From contig SFPF01000018.1 in NCBI GenBank assembly GCA_004552155.1, forward strand, positions 1 through 44,126: a stretch of DNA of 44,126 nucleotides, written 5' to 3'. This document shows positions 27,470 to 35,314 of the stretch, piece by piece. The notes beneath the pieces are model-generated. The model did not search any database, was not told the origin of the DNA, and saw only the letters and a list, made by a program, of their open reading frames with translations. The DNA comes from Bacteroidales bacterium. GTDB taxonomy: Bacteria > Bacteroidota > Bacteroidia > Bacteroidales > Bacteroidaceae. Position 1 is the stretch's first letter; each line of letters opens with the position of its first letter. Position numbers and translations under genes: made by a program.

Positions 27470-28111
27470 CTATTTCTTCAAAAACTGGAAGAGCTTTTGG
27501 AGCGAATCCTCATCGCGCCAGCTCCAATAATGCTCGTTCATCAGTTTCTTGAACTCTTTTTTGCGCTCGGGCACCACGTGCTTCTTAAACGCGCTTTCGT
27601 TGGCGGGGATAACCGTGCCTTGAATGTTGAAATAGTATTTGTCAATCAAAGGATAGCCTTCGTTGGCCGACTGCCCTTCGCGTTCGAGGTCGAGCATTGC
27701 GCCTTCTACGAAAAACGCTTTCTGCTCAAGCCCGTCGGCCGTTTCGCGGCGCACCCGATCCTTATCTATCAGCGTGACTTTGAGCAGATAGTTATAGCCG
27801 TCTTGCCCTACGACCTTCCCCATCATGCCGCCCGGCACTTTCATGAACTTGGCATCGGGAAACTCTACGCTGAAAATGCGCGTAACGTCAATCTCGCGCA
27901 CCTTGCCGTCCTGAATGTCGCAGAGTTTGCCTTCGGTCAGCGTGATATTAACTTTTGCCGTCACAAACCTGCCAAATGACTGCACGACCTTTCCTTCACG
28001 AAACTCGGGAAAGAGCAGGACGCTCTTGGTGCGCCGCGTTTCCTGATTTTGCTGCGCAAATGCAAACAGCGCGCAAAAGGATAAAACGAGAAAAACAAGT
28101 TGCTTCTTCAT
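27470..28111 (-). CDS. Small exported protein of unknown function
   Basis: 213 residues. MKKQLVFLVLSFCALFAFAQ is a signal peptide. The mature part is beta-rich (KSVLLFPEFREGKVVQSFGR, RFVTAKVNITLTEGKLCDI) and has a charged C-terminus (EDSLQKLFQFLKK). It resembles Bacteroidetes periplasmic proteins without assigned function. No catalytic motif is seen. The leader contains a remnant of family A repeat sequence (TTAGTAGACGAG at about 28126-28137) and a promoter-like TTACTTTGC at 28164-28172. Confidence 0.65.
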   Translation of the reverse strand: MKKQLVFLVLSFCALFAFAQQNQETRRTKSVLLFPEFREGKVVQSFGRFVTAKVNITLTEGKLCDIQDGKVREIDVTRIFSVEFPDAKFMKVPGGMMGKVVGQDGYNYLLKVTLIDKDRVRRETADGLEQKAFFVEGAMLDLEREGQSANEGYPLIDKYYFNIQGTVIPANESAFKKHVVPERKKEFKKLMNEHYWSWRDEDSLQKLFQFLKK

Positions 28112-28268
28112 AATAAGTTACGCTAATTAGTAGACGAGCGCATTAAGATGGCTCCTAATTTCTGCAAAGTAACAAAAAATGCCGCAAATTGTCAAAGCAA
28201 AACCGCCTTAAATGCACTATCTGCCCTTAGAGACCCCTTTTTGCTTTTGCCATCTATTAAAAAATCTC

Positions 28269-28276
28269 TAATTTTG
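28269..28276 (+). promoter_or_regulatory. -7 promoter box for the antiporter gene
   Basis: TAATTTTG followed by CAGC, 59 bases upstream of the ATG at 28335. Confidence 0.6.
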
Positions 28277-28334
28277 CAGCACGTACGGCAATAGGTCCGT
28301 TTGAAAAAGCTATATCAATCAATTTTTTATATTT

Positions 28335-29006
28335 ATGGAATGGTTCATTAATATCCTGACGAACCCCGGTTCCATCGCCCACCTTGTTGTGCTTTATGCC
28401 ATCGTAATCAGCCTGGGCGTGAAATTGGGGAAAATCAAGTTCGGCGGCGTTGCCCTCGGCGTAACGTTCGTCCTGTTTATGGGTATCGTGGCGGGACATC
28501 TGTTCAACTACTTCGGCGGCATCGACCACGCCGAGCAGAAAGCTACGATCGACTTCGTAAAAGAATTGGGCTTGATTCTCTTTGTTTATTGCATCGGCCT
28601 GCAGGTAGGTCCGGGCTTTTTCGCCACGTTCAAGAAGGGCGGCGTTGGCATGAACCTCATCACCGTGGGCATCGTGCTGCTCAACGTGGCAGTGATGCTG
28701 GGTCTGTACTTCCTCGTGTTCGACACGTCGAACTACAACCTCGCGATGATGGTGGGCACCATGTACGGCGCAATTACCAACACGCCCGGTCTCGGCGCAG
28801 CCAACACGGTTGTGGCCGACTTCACGAGCAAGTCCGGCTTCGACTGGGGCGCAGGCGGCGCAGTGCCCGACCTCGCTTCGAGCTATGCCTGCGCTTATCC
28901 CCTCGGCGTTGTGGGCATCATTCTCGCCACTATCCTCGTGCGCTATCTCTGCAACATCAAACTGGAAAAGGAGCAGGAGCAAATCCGCAAGGAGCAGGAA
29001 GCCTAA
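28335..29006 (+). CDS. AspT/YidE-type antiporter, N-terminal half (stop caused by frameshift)
   Basis: 223 residues ending in a premature stop. It holds the first membrane domain of an AspT/YidE/YbjL-family transporter: hydrophobic helices (LVVLYAIVISLGVKLGKI, GVALGVTFVLFMGIVAGHLF, ELGLILFVYCIGLQVGPGFF) and the family loop MVGTMYGAITNTPGLGAANT. It ends in a charged linker (LEKEQEQIRKEQEA) leading to the RCK_C domains, which continue in another frame from 29005. The frame changes by the equivalent of one extra or two missing bases. The corrected full protein would be about 566 residues, the normal size. Substrate is unknown; AspT itself exchanges aspartate and alanine. Confidence 0.85.
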   Translation: MEWFINILTNPGSIAHLVVLYAIVISLGVKLGKIKFGGVALGVTFVLFMGIVAGHLFNYFGGIDHAEQKATIDFVKELGLILFVYCIGLQVGPGFFATFKKGGVGMNLITVGIVLLNVAVMLGLYFLVFDTSNYNLAMMVGTMYGAITNTPGLGAANTVVADFTSKSGFDWGAGGAVPDLASSYACAYPLGVVGIILATILVRYLCNIKLEKEQEQIRKEQEA

Positions 29007-30039
29007 GCACCTCGTGCTCCGCGTGACGAACGCCGCCGTGGCAGGACGCACGCTGCAAGACCTGCACAACTTCCTCAACCGCCAGTTCGTCGTGGTGCGC
29101 TGCATCAAGGACGGCGTGATGTCTATCCCCAACGGCGAAACGAAGCTTGAAATCGGCATGGAAATCCACCTCGTTTGCGCTGAGGACGAAGCAGAGCCTA
29201 TCTCCGTGCTGATTGGTGAAAACATCGAGGGCAAGACGTGGAAGGACGACATCGACAAGAAGCAGAAGTACGTTTCTCACCGCCTCGTCATCACCAAACC
29301 GGAAATCAACGGCAAGACCTTCGGCCAAATTCATTTCAGCACGATTTACGGCGTGAACGTAACCCGCGTGACGCGTAACGGCATGGATCTCTTCGCCGAC
29401 CGCAACCTGCGCCTGCAGGTGGGCGACCGCATTCTCGTGACGGGTACGGAAGAGAACGTGGAAGCCGTGAAGCGCGCCATCGGCAGCAGCGTGAAACGCC
29501 TCGACCACCCCAACGTGGGCGCCATCTTCTTCGGCATCATGCTGGGTATCCTCGTGGGACAGATCCCCTTGGGCATGGGCATGAAGCTCGGTCTCGCCGG
29601 CGGTCCGCTCGTCGTGGCTATCCTCATCGGCGCATTCGGCTACCGCTACAAAATCAACACCTACACCTCCACCTCCGCCAACCTCATGCTGCGCGAAGTG
29701 GGCTTGCTGCTCTTCCTCTCGAGCGTGGGCATACAGGCCGGCGCACATTTCTGGGAAACGATTATGGCAGGCGGTTTGACCTACGTGTGGACGGGCTTCC
29801 TCATCACCATTATCCCCATTCTGATTATGGGCGTTGTGGCACGCAAGGTTTTGAAGCTGAACTACTTTACGCTCATGGGCTTGATTGCAGGTTCTAACAC
29901 CGACCCTCCCGCCTTGGCATTCGCCAACCAGACGGCCGGCAACGATGCGCCTGCCGTGGGTTACTCCACCGTATATCCCTTGGCCATGTTCCTGCGCATC
30001 CTTGTGGCGCAAGTGGTGCTGCTGGCGTTCCTGAGCTAA
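29005..30039 (+). CDS. AspT/YidE-type antiporter, C-terminal half (continuation after frameshift)
   Basis: Begins at KHLVLRVTNAAVAGRTLQDL. Two TrkA-C/RCK_C regulatory domains follow (to about residue 150: ...LEIGMEIHLVCAEDEAEP and LQVGDRILVTGTEENVE), then the second membrane domain (FFGIMLGILVGQIPLGMG, LGLAGGPLVVAILIGAFGYR, LIAGSNTDPPALAFANQTAG) and the end LRILVAQVVLLAFLS. The NTDPPALAFANQ loop mirrors the NTPGLGAAN loop of the first half, as expected for the family's internal duplication. A GTG at 29014 is the only likely internal start, so this half may be expressed separately, but a full-length product needs frame repair. Confidence 0.85.
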   Translation, partial: KHLVLRVTNAAVAGRTLQDLHNFLNRQFVVVRCIKDGVMSIPNGETKLEIGMEIHLVCAEDEAEPISVLIGENIEGKTWKDDIDKKQKYVSHRLVITKPEINGKTFGQIHFSTIYGVNVTRVTRNGMDLFADRNLRLQVGDRILVTGTEENVEAVKRAIGSSVKRLDHPNVGAIFFGIMLGILVGQIPLGMGMKLGLAGGPLVVAILIGAFGYRYKINTYTSTSANLMLREVGLLLFLSSVGIQAGAHFWETIMAGGLTYVWTGFLITIIPILIMGVVARKVLKLNYFTLMGLIAGSNTDPPALAFANQTAGNDAPAVGYSTVYPLAMFLRILVAQVVLLAFLS

Positions 30040-30203
30040 GAGCTTTATAGGCGAGTACTATATATTATCAAAAAAAACGAGTAAACAGGGTAGCGTATTT
30101 AACAAAACGCCATAAAAACCTTGCTTACTCGTTTTCTATATCTACCCATTTCCCCTCTATGTTTCTCAGCCTGCGCTTATTCCATGAATCCTACTATACA
30201 ACA

Positions 30204-30247
30204 AAAATAAAATCGTCAAGTCTGCGAGGCTTGACGATTTTATTTTG
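30204..30247. terminator. Terminator between the antiporter and anti-sigma-like genes
   Basis: An 11-base stem AAATCGTCAAG/CTTGACGATTT with a 9-base loop and AT-rich flanks on both sides, between convergent genes. The remaining 328-base gap holds a decayed family A-like repeat (ACGAGTAAACAG ... TTGCTTACTCGTTTTC, about 30077-30145). Confidence 0.8.
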
Positions 30248-30367
30248 TTTATCCCGCTGGATAAAGGCTGTGTTTTAAAAGTGCAAATGTTGTTTTACCG
30301 CTGTTGCCGCGTTTCGGCAAACATATAAAGTCAGTTTTCCTTTTTTTCTAATCTAATAAACAGGGGA

Positions 30368-30827
30368 CTATTCAGCAGCCTGCTTGCGCAAGGAGTCTGC
30401 CGCAGCCGTTTTAGGGCCTGCTTCCTTATAGAAGCCGGCTCGCTCGGCATCGCCGGAAAGGCTTTCCTGCTGCGCCTGATAGGTCTGCTGCGAGGCGGCG
30501 GGCGCATTGTCTGCGTCGTGCGTTTCAAACGAATGCTGCGCGGCTGTTCCGAGCAGGCAAACGATGGCTACTGCTGCGGCGGCGCGGAACAAGGGGTTGC
30601 GGCTGCGCCGCCGGTTCACCGATGCGGGCAAGCACGCGCTCGTCAAACTCTGCGCCGAGGGCCTCGCCGGCGGCTTCCGACTGATAGGCGAACAACTCTT
30701 TGTACCGGGCAAGATGTGCCGGCAAGATGTCCTGAGCGAAGAAAGCGCGCAAAATGCGCTCCTCCTCTGCCGTGGTGGCCGCCTCCCAGTAGCGTTCCAA
30801 AAGTTGTTCGATATATTTATAGTCCAT
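30368..30827 (-). pseudogene. ECF-associated membrane (anti-sigma-like) protein, frame broken near 30610
   Basis: Overlaps the end of the ECF sigma gene by 11 bases, so translation is coupled. The N-terminal part from 30827 (MDYKYIEQLLERYWEAATTA ... FDERVLARIGEP) is helical and typical of the small gene that follows an ECF sigma in Bacteroidales. Near 30610 the frame changes, and the membrane helix (PLFRAAAAVAIVCLLGTAAQ) with a Gln/Ala-rich C-terminus continues in another frame to 30368. The net effect is one extra or two missing bases. A cytoplasmic sigma-binding N-terminus plus one TM helix fits an anti-sigma factor, but no zinc-binding HxxxCxxC is seen, so the role is inferred from position and topology. 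Confidence 0.7.
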
Positions 30828-31329
30828 GATGCTCTAATTTTAAGTATTCGAGTTTGATAAATTTCCTGGCCCGATGCAAGGTGACTTTTACTACTTCCTC
30901 GGTCCAGCCAGTGACAGCCGCGATTTCAGAATAAGAGAGTCCCTCAATGTCGCGAAGTTGCACCACGGTGCGTTGCTTTTCGGGCAGGGAATTGATTATT
31001 TGCCGCACGCTCGCCAGCTTTTCGCTGTGCTCCAATTCTTCTTGCGGCGAGCGACTGGCATCGGGGCGGTCGAAAGCATCTTCGTCGAGCGAGAGATTCT
31101 GATGCTCTTTTTTTGCTATCGTGTCGAGCGCGAGGTTGCGTGCCGCCGTGAGGCAATAAGCTTCGAGAGAATTGACTTGCGCGAGTTCGCCGCGCTTTTC
31201 CCACGCCCGCACCAGCGTTTCCTCCGTGATGTCCTCGGCCTCATCGGCTCGGAGCGTAATGCGGAGGGCAATACGAAAGATTTTGTCTTTCAGGGGTAAA
31301 AGGTCGTGGCGGAAGTCTATTTCTTTCAT
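30817..31329 (-). CDS. ECF-type RNA polymerase sigma factor
   Basis: 170 residues. Region 2 (DKIFRIALRITLRADEAEDI, TEETLVRAWEKRGEL) binds core polymerase and the -10 element. Region 4 (LPEKQRTVVQLRDIEGLSYS, EIAAVTGWTEEVVKVTLHRA) is the -35-binding HTH. Both are complete with a normal acidic linker. It has its own promoter box at 31415 and overlaps the following anti-sigma-like gene. The target regulon is unknown. In Bacteroidales such pairs respond to envelope or general stress. Confidence 0.93.
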   Translation of the reverse strand: MKEIDFRHDLLPLKDKIFRIALRITLRADEAEDITEETLVRAWEKRGELAQVNSLEAYCLTAARNLALDTIAKKEHQNLSLDEDAFDRPDASRSPQEELEHSEKLASVRQIINSLPEKQRTVVQLRDIEGLSYSEIAAVTGWTEEVVKVTLHRARKFIKLEYLKLEHHGL

Positions 31330-31414
31330 TGCTCTCTATTTGAAAGACGGGCGAACGGGTGAAAAGTTACAGGGCAGAGCCAATTTTTTTTGAGGCCTAC
31401 AGTTTTGCCTACCG

Positions 31415-31422
31415 CAAAAGTA
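31415..31422 (-). promoter_or_regulatory. -7 promoter box for the ECF sigma operon
   Basis: Minus-strand TACTTTTG followed by CGGT, 86 bases upstream of the start codon at 31329. Confidence 0.55.
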
Positions 31423-31509
31423 ATAATTTTTTGGCAAGCCAAGCGCACAGGCCTCGGCGCAACCCACACTTTCCTTACGCGCCCGCGCGGCGCATCTCGG
31501 TTAAAGTGT

Positions 31510-31735
31510 TTCTTTTCTCCAAGATATTTTTTATTTCCAGCAATACATTTTTTCCTTTCATATAAGAAAGTTTTTGTTACAAACTTTGTAACGCATATTA
31601 GAAACTTTGTAACGCGCATTAGAAAGTTTGTAACGCATATTAGCAAGTTTGTAACAAACTTTTTCCGCGCGGATAGTGAAAACTTTCAAGGGATTAGTAA
31701 AAAATATCACGGGCATAGCAAAAATTATCCGCCTC
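31510..31735. repeat. Family C 21-bp-period palindromic array, copy C3
   Basis: Contains AAGATATTTTTTATTTCCAGC arms, the TATAAGAAAGTTTTTG boundary, and four 21-bp units of the GTTACAAACTTTGTAAC type, more degenerate than C2 (several TTAGAAA and TTAGCAA variants). The right arm repeats units such as GTAAAAAATATCACGGG. It lies in the 625-base gap between the sigma gene promoter and the methyltransferase stop. Confidence 0.82.
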
Positions 31736-31820
31736 GAAATTGGGCGTTTCGGGCGGAGAGGCGGGAGCAAAAAGGCAGCGGGAAAGGCATTATACAGGGC
31801 CGGGATAAACATGAAGGGTA

Positions 31821-31849
31821 CTGAAAGGTTTGCGTCCCAAACCTTTCAG
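31821..31849. other. Perfect inverted repeat in the 31.3-32.0 kb gap
   Basis: CTGAAAGGTTTG and CAAACCTTTCAG form a perfect 12-base stem with a 5-base loop. There is no T run on either side, so it is not an obvious terminator. A partial echo (GCTGAAAGGCTGAATGG) follows about 40 bases later. Confidence 0.55.
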
Positions 31850-31954
31850 CCATAAACCACTAAAAATCAGACAAACAAAGAATAAGCTGAAAGGCTGAAT
31901 GGTTTTTCGGGGTAAAAATTTGCGTATATATAATGGAGGATATATAAGAGAGGA

Positions 31955-33151
31955 TCAAGCCCTTTCGCAACAAATCATGAGATGCTCGCCTTTGGCGTTG
32001 GTGGTGGCAAACCAATATTCATTGCCGCCCTCGCGCAGACCGATGCGGCGGCGCAGGTTAGCCACTGTTTCGGGAAAGTTGCGCACGGTGAGGTTGGCCT
32101 TCGAAGTGGCTGCCACTAATTTTTTCAATTCGCGTTTGCCGCAACCGCTTTGGCGCAGCACGCGGAACGCGCGCCCCGGGAAATTTTCTACGAATTGCTC
32201 CGAGGTGTATAAATGACTGTTGGGATGCAGTTTTTTCAGGGCGAAGCACGTGGCGGCAAGTTTGAACGCGCCGGCTTTCATGATGGCGGCGTTCGGTTCG
32301 TAAAGATAAGTCTCGGGAGCATCGGCATAAAGGGGCGTTGCGGCAGTTTCTTCGGAATGCAGGAAGGAGAAAACGCCGTTTTCATCGGCGCAAACGATGC
32401 GCGGTTCGCCCGTGTGCGCTACATCGAGCAGAAGCAAAAGCTCTTTGCACTCTCTGTTTTCTGACACGACGTGCACTTCGCGAACATGACTTAAAGTGTG
32501 GAGCGCGCGGGTGAGGTCGAGCATCGGAGATAGTTTTACTAATGCGAGGCTGGCCTTGGACAAAATCGTGTTCTGTTCCTGCGCCACGTTTGGCGTGCAG
32601 TCTTCGATAAGCACGGTCTTGGCGCCTGCTTCGTCGCGCCGCGCCGGGTCTAAGAAGATAAAGTCGAGCGGTTCTTTGAGGTCTTTGAGAAATTCCAATC
32701 CGTCGGCTTCGATGATTTCAGCATTTTTTAATCCTAAGAGCGGGAAATTGTGCCGCGCCGCCGCGCAAAGCACGCTTTGCCTTTCCACGTAATAGGCCTT
32801 GCCGAATAGGGGCGAAAGGAAAGAAAAGTCCACGCCAAAGCCCCCGGTCAAATCGGCCATTGCGCCGCATCCCGGCACCGCGTTCCTCACTACGGTAGCC
32901 TTATACCGCGCGGTAAATTCTCCTGAGCACTGCTCTAATGACAGGCGCGGCGGGAAGAGCAGTCCTTTCACTGCCGTCCACGACGGCACTTTGCCCACCA
33001 ACCGCTGCCGACCCTCTATCTGCCGCAAAATATATGCGCTGTCCAGCGCCTTGTCGCGGCTCAGCAACAGAGCCACGTCGGTCACGCGCTCCGCAAGGTG
33101 CGCCTCGATGAAAGCATCTTCTTTTGCAAAATTTTCTGGAATTGCCGGCAT
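31955..33151 (-). CDS. Class I SAM-dependent methyltransferase with THUMP-like C-terminal domain
   Basis: 398 residues, intact. The N-terminal helical region (about 1-95) precedes a Rossmann methyltransferase core: SAM motif ADLTGGFGVDFSFLSPLFG near residue 98, acidic loop YYVERQSVLCAAARHNF, and motif IV FIFLDPARRDEAG near 167. The C-terminal region (RVLRQSGCGKRELKKLVAAT, then NLTVRNFPETVANLRRRIGL) matches the THUMP-like domain found in these Bacteroidetes proteins. It probably methylates an RNA substrate, but the target is not known. It has no close operon partner and ends 43 bases before the M15 dipeptidase region on the same strand. Confidence 0.85.
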   Translation of the reverse strand: MPAIPENFAKEDAFIEAHLAERVTDVALLLSRDKALDSAYILRQIEGRQRLVGKVPSWTAVKGLLFPPRLSLEQCSGEFTARYKATVVRNAVPGCGAMADLTGGFGVDFSFLSPLFGKAYYVERQSVLCAAARHNFPLLGLKNAEIIEADGLEFLKDLKEPLDFIFLDPARRDEAGAKTVLIEDCTPNVAQEQNTILSKASLALVKLSPMLDLTRALHTLSHVREVHVVSENRECKELLLLLDVAHTGEPRIVCADENGVFSFLHSEETAATPLYADAPETYLYEPNAAIMKAGAFKLAATCFALKKLHPNSHLYTSEQFVENFPGRAFRVLRQSGCGKRELKKLVAATSKANLTVRNFPETVANLRRRIGLREGGNEYWFATTNAKGEHLMICCERA

Positions 33152-33194
33152 GTGTTGGGGACGTTAGAAAGAAAAAGCATGTGGCGGTATGCCC

Positions 33195-34139
33195 CTACTT
33201 GATTACTTTATAGTTTGCCTTGGCTTCGGCCCGCGATTTGAAATTAAAGTGCCACCACTCTGTGTTCAGCACCTTATAGCCGGCTGCTGCCATAGCCTTA
33301 CGGAGCAATTGGCGGTTGTGCAAGGCCTCTTGCGAAATGAGTTTCTTCTTCACAAACGCCGCCTCTCCCTTCACGTGCGCCAGCTCTCCGAGATAGTCCA
33401 CTTTCGTTCCCATGTGCAGCGTGTCGCCCGTGGTCGCATCGCAGAGGGTGACGTCGACGGCCAAACCGTAATTGTGCAGGCCGCCGCCGTTTTTAGGGTT
33501 GCTCACATAGATGGCCTTGCTCGTGCCGCGCACCACGTCGTACATCTTTTGCTGCACCGACATGGGGCGTGCCGCATCGCAGACGCAAAGACTAAGGTCG
33601 GGACGCAGACGCTTGAGTTCGGCCTGCGCCTTTTTAAGCGCGGCTGCCGCCGCAGGGTGCAGGTAGGCTGTGTGCAAATCAGTGTAAAGCACCTGGCCTG
33701 TGAAGTTATCGGCACGCGTGTACATCAGGCTTACCCTAATGCTCGGGTCGATCGCCTTGATGTCCACAAAGCCCTGCCGCTCTATTCCGCGCTCCGTGGC
33801 GGACTTCTGCTTTATCTGTCCATACGCCGGCAAGGCAAGGACGAGGGTGTACAATAATATTATATACGCGTTGATTGAATTATGTGCTAAGTGCCTGGAA
33901 GGCACTACGGAGCGTAGCGACGGTAACCGGGTACGTAGTGCCCGGAAAGGCGAGACGAAGACGATGTGCCTGGAAGGCACTACGCTAAAGGACCTGCTCT
34001 TGATACATTGCCACAGGCGTACTGCCTTCCAGGCAGAACCCTTACACTCACTTTCTCCGAGGACTTCGTCCCCGGTTACCGTCGCTTCGCTCTGTACTGC
34101 CTTCCAGGCAGTTAACACATTTATCATTGAAAATTCCAA
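33195..34139 (-). CDS. M15-family D-Ala-D-Ala dipeptidase (VanX/DdpX-like) with repeat-encoded N-terminus
   Basis: Zn-dependent dipeptidase. The catalytic part (about residues 110-314) holds GGGLHNYGLAVDVTL (Zn-ligand His and Asp in the HxxxxxxD pattern) and TEWWHFNF (catalytic Glu and third ligand His), plus the substrate Arg region VCDAARPMS. It cleaves D-Ala-D-Ala or peptidoglycan dipeptides in the periplasm. The normal signal sequence would be INAYIILLYTLVLALPAYGQ at about residues 89-108, but no ATG precedes it directly: a family B palindromic repeat (33891-34111) sits there, still in frame, and the first ATG is at 34139. The start is therefore uncertain; a TTG near 33852 is possible. 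No vanH/vanA neighbours exist, so this is not a resistance cluster. Confidence 0.75.
   Translation of the reverse strand: MEFSMINVLTAWKAVQSEATVTGDEVLGESECKGSAWKAVRLWQCIKSRSFSVVPSRHIVFVSPFRALRTRLPSLRSVVPSRHLAHNSINAYIILLYTLVLALPAYGQIKQKSATERGIERQGFVDIKAIDPSIRVSLMYTRADNFTGQVLYTDLHTAYLHPAAAAALKKAQAELKRLRPDLSLCVCDAARPMSVQQKMYDVVRGTSKAIYVSNPKNGGGLHNYGLAVDVTLCDATTGDTLHMGTKVDYLGELAHVKGEAAFVKKKLISQEALHNRQLLRKAMAAAGYKVLNTEWWHFNFKSRAEAKANYKVIK
33891..34111. repeat. Family B palindromic element, copy B1
   Basis: 221 bp with paired outer ends (GTGCCTGGAAGGCACTACGG ... TACTGCCTTCCAGGCAG), an internal CCGGGTACGTAGTGCCCGG palindrome and a CCGAGGACTTCGTCCCCGG palindrome. About the same length and order as copy B2 at 40124. 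It lies inside the open reading frame of the dipeptidase. Confidence 0.87.
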
Positions 34140-34176
34140 TCCAGTAAACGTTTTTATATATAAACAAGAGAACGAC

Positions 34177-34863
34177 TTAGTTTTTCTTGCGGATTAGGGT
34201 CAGCCCGTCGCGAAGGGGAAGGATAACGGTTTCCACGCGCGGGTCGTGCGCCACGAGGTCGTTGAACGCCCGGATGCCGAGGGTTTGCGCATCGCGGGAG
34301 TAAGCGGCATCTACCACGTGCCCGTCCCAAAGCGTGTTGTCGGCAATCAGAAAACCGCCGGGACGCAGATAAGGCAGAACGAGTTCAAAGTAGTCGCAAT
34401 AGTCGCGCTTGTTGGCATCGATAAAAGCAACATCGAATACCATGCCGAGCGTGGGCAGCACTTGCGCCGCATCGCCTACAATCATTTCCACACGAGCCTC
34501 ATAGGGCGCAGCCTCCAGCCAAGGCCTGGTGAAATCTTCCTGCTCGTCGTTCACCTCGAAAGTTATCACGCGCCCGCCTGCTTCCATGCCCGAAGCCATA
34601 GCAAGGGCCGAATAGCCCGAGAATGTGCCGAGTTCAAGCACGAGCCGGGGGCGTATCATCTGCATCAGCATACGCAGCAGCCGGCCTTGCAGATGCCCGG
34701 AAGCCATGCGCGGGTAGAGCAGCTGGGTCTGCGTGGCGCGATAAAGGCGGTGCAAGTATTCGTCCTCTGGCGAAATGTGCGCAAGAACGTAATCCGCCAA
34801 CGCCTCTTCCCTATCGGCATGGGGCGTGACGGGCGAAAGGGGAGTGGGCTTTTTCTTCATCAT
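34177..34863 (-). CDS. Class I SAM-dependent O-methyltransferase
   Basis: 228 residues. The SAM-binding core has LVLELGTFSGYSALAMASGM (motif I), ITFEVNDEQ and VFDVAFIDANKRDYCDYFEL (motif with the metal-binding Asp), then GGFLIADNTLWDGHV, as in the cation-dependent COMT-like family (Methyltransf_3). Substrate is unknown; bacterial members methylate small hydroxyl compounds or tRNA (TrmR type). It starts 3 bases after the stop of aroQ, so the two form an operon. An alternative start lies one codon later (MKKKP). Confidence 0.87.
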   Translation of the reverse strand: MMKKKPTPLSPVTPHADREEALADYVLAHISPEDEYLHRLYRATQTQLLYPRMASGHLQGRLLRMLMQMIRPRLVLELGTFSGYSALAMASGMEAGGRVITFEVNDEQEDFTRPWLEAAPYEARVEMIVGDAAQVLPTLGMVFDVAFIDANKRDYCDYFELVLPYLRPGGFLIADNTLWDGHVVDAAYSRDAQTLGIRAFNDLVAHDPRVETVILPLRDGLTLIRKKN

Positions 34864-34866
34864 ATC

Positions 34867-35292
34867 TTAGGAACGGGCAAGCAATGCTTCCACGCCGAGG
34901 CGATAGGAGTCCAAGCCGAAACCGCATATCACGCCCTTACAAACGGCAGAGATGAGGGAGCGGTGGCGAAACTCCTCGCGGCTATGCACATTGGAGATAT
35001 GCACCTCTACGACAGGCACTTTAATGGCTGTAATGGCATCGCGCAGCGCGACGGAGGTATGAGTGTAGCCTCCGGCATTGAGCACCACACCGTCGCAAGG
35101 CTCTTCGAGCGTCTTGTGCAGGCAGTCAATCAGGAAACCTTCCACATTGCTTTGGTAATAATCGAACTCCACTCTCGGGTACTGGCTTTTGAGCGCGTCC
35201 AGCACGCTGTCCATCGTGCCCGTGCCATAGTGCTGCGGCTCGCGCGTGCCCAGCAGGTTGAGATTCGGGCCGTTAATAATAAGTATCTTCAT
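34867..35292 (-). CDS. aroQ: Type II 3-dehydroquinate dehydratase
   Basis: 141 residues, normal for the type II family. It dehydrates 3-dehydroquinate to 3-dehydroshikimate in the shikimate pathway. Motifs are the N-terminal INGPNLNLLGTREPQHYGTG (with the catalytic Tyr and Arg in RxPxxYG), VLNAGGYTHTSVALRDAI, and VEVHISNVHSREEFRHRS (catalytic His). It is first in an operon with the O-methyltransferase. It is transcribed from TAAATTTG (minus strand, 35315-35322), divergent from xerD. Confidence 0.96.
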   Translation of the reverse strand: MKILIINGPNLNLLGTREPQHYGTGTMDSVLDALKSQYPRVEFDYYQSNVEGFLIDCLHKTLEEPCDGVVLNAGGYTHTSVALRDAITAIKVPVVEVHISNVHSREEFRHRSLISAVCKGVICGFGLDSYRLGVEALLARS

Positions 35293-35314
35293 GGTTTTGG
35301 CATTATCTTACGTG

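Noticed and set aside
28980..29020. Programmed ribosomal frameshift in the antiporter
   Set aside because: No slippery heptamer and no downstream stem-loop typical of programmed sites; similar lesions occur in six other genes, so error or decay is likelier.
11955..31735. CRISPR array at the 21-bp repeated regions
   Set aside because: Units are adjacent without unique spacers, vary in sequence, and no cas genes are present; they fit palindromic arrays instead.
33195..34139. Vancomycin-resistance gene (VanX)
   Set aside because: M15 dipeptidases of this type are normal envelope enzymes; no vanH or vanA ligase is nearby.
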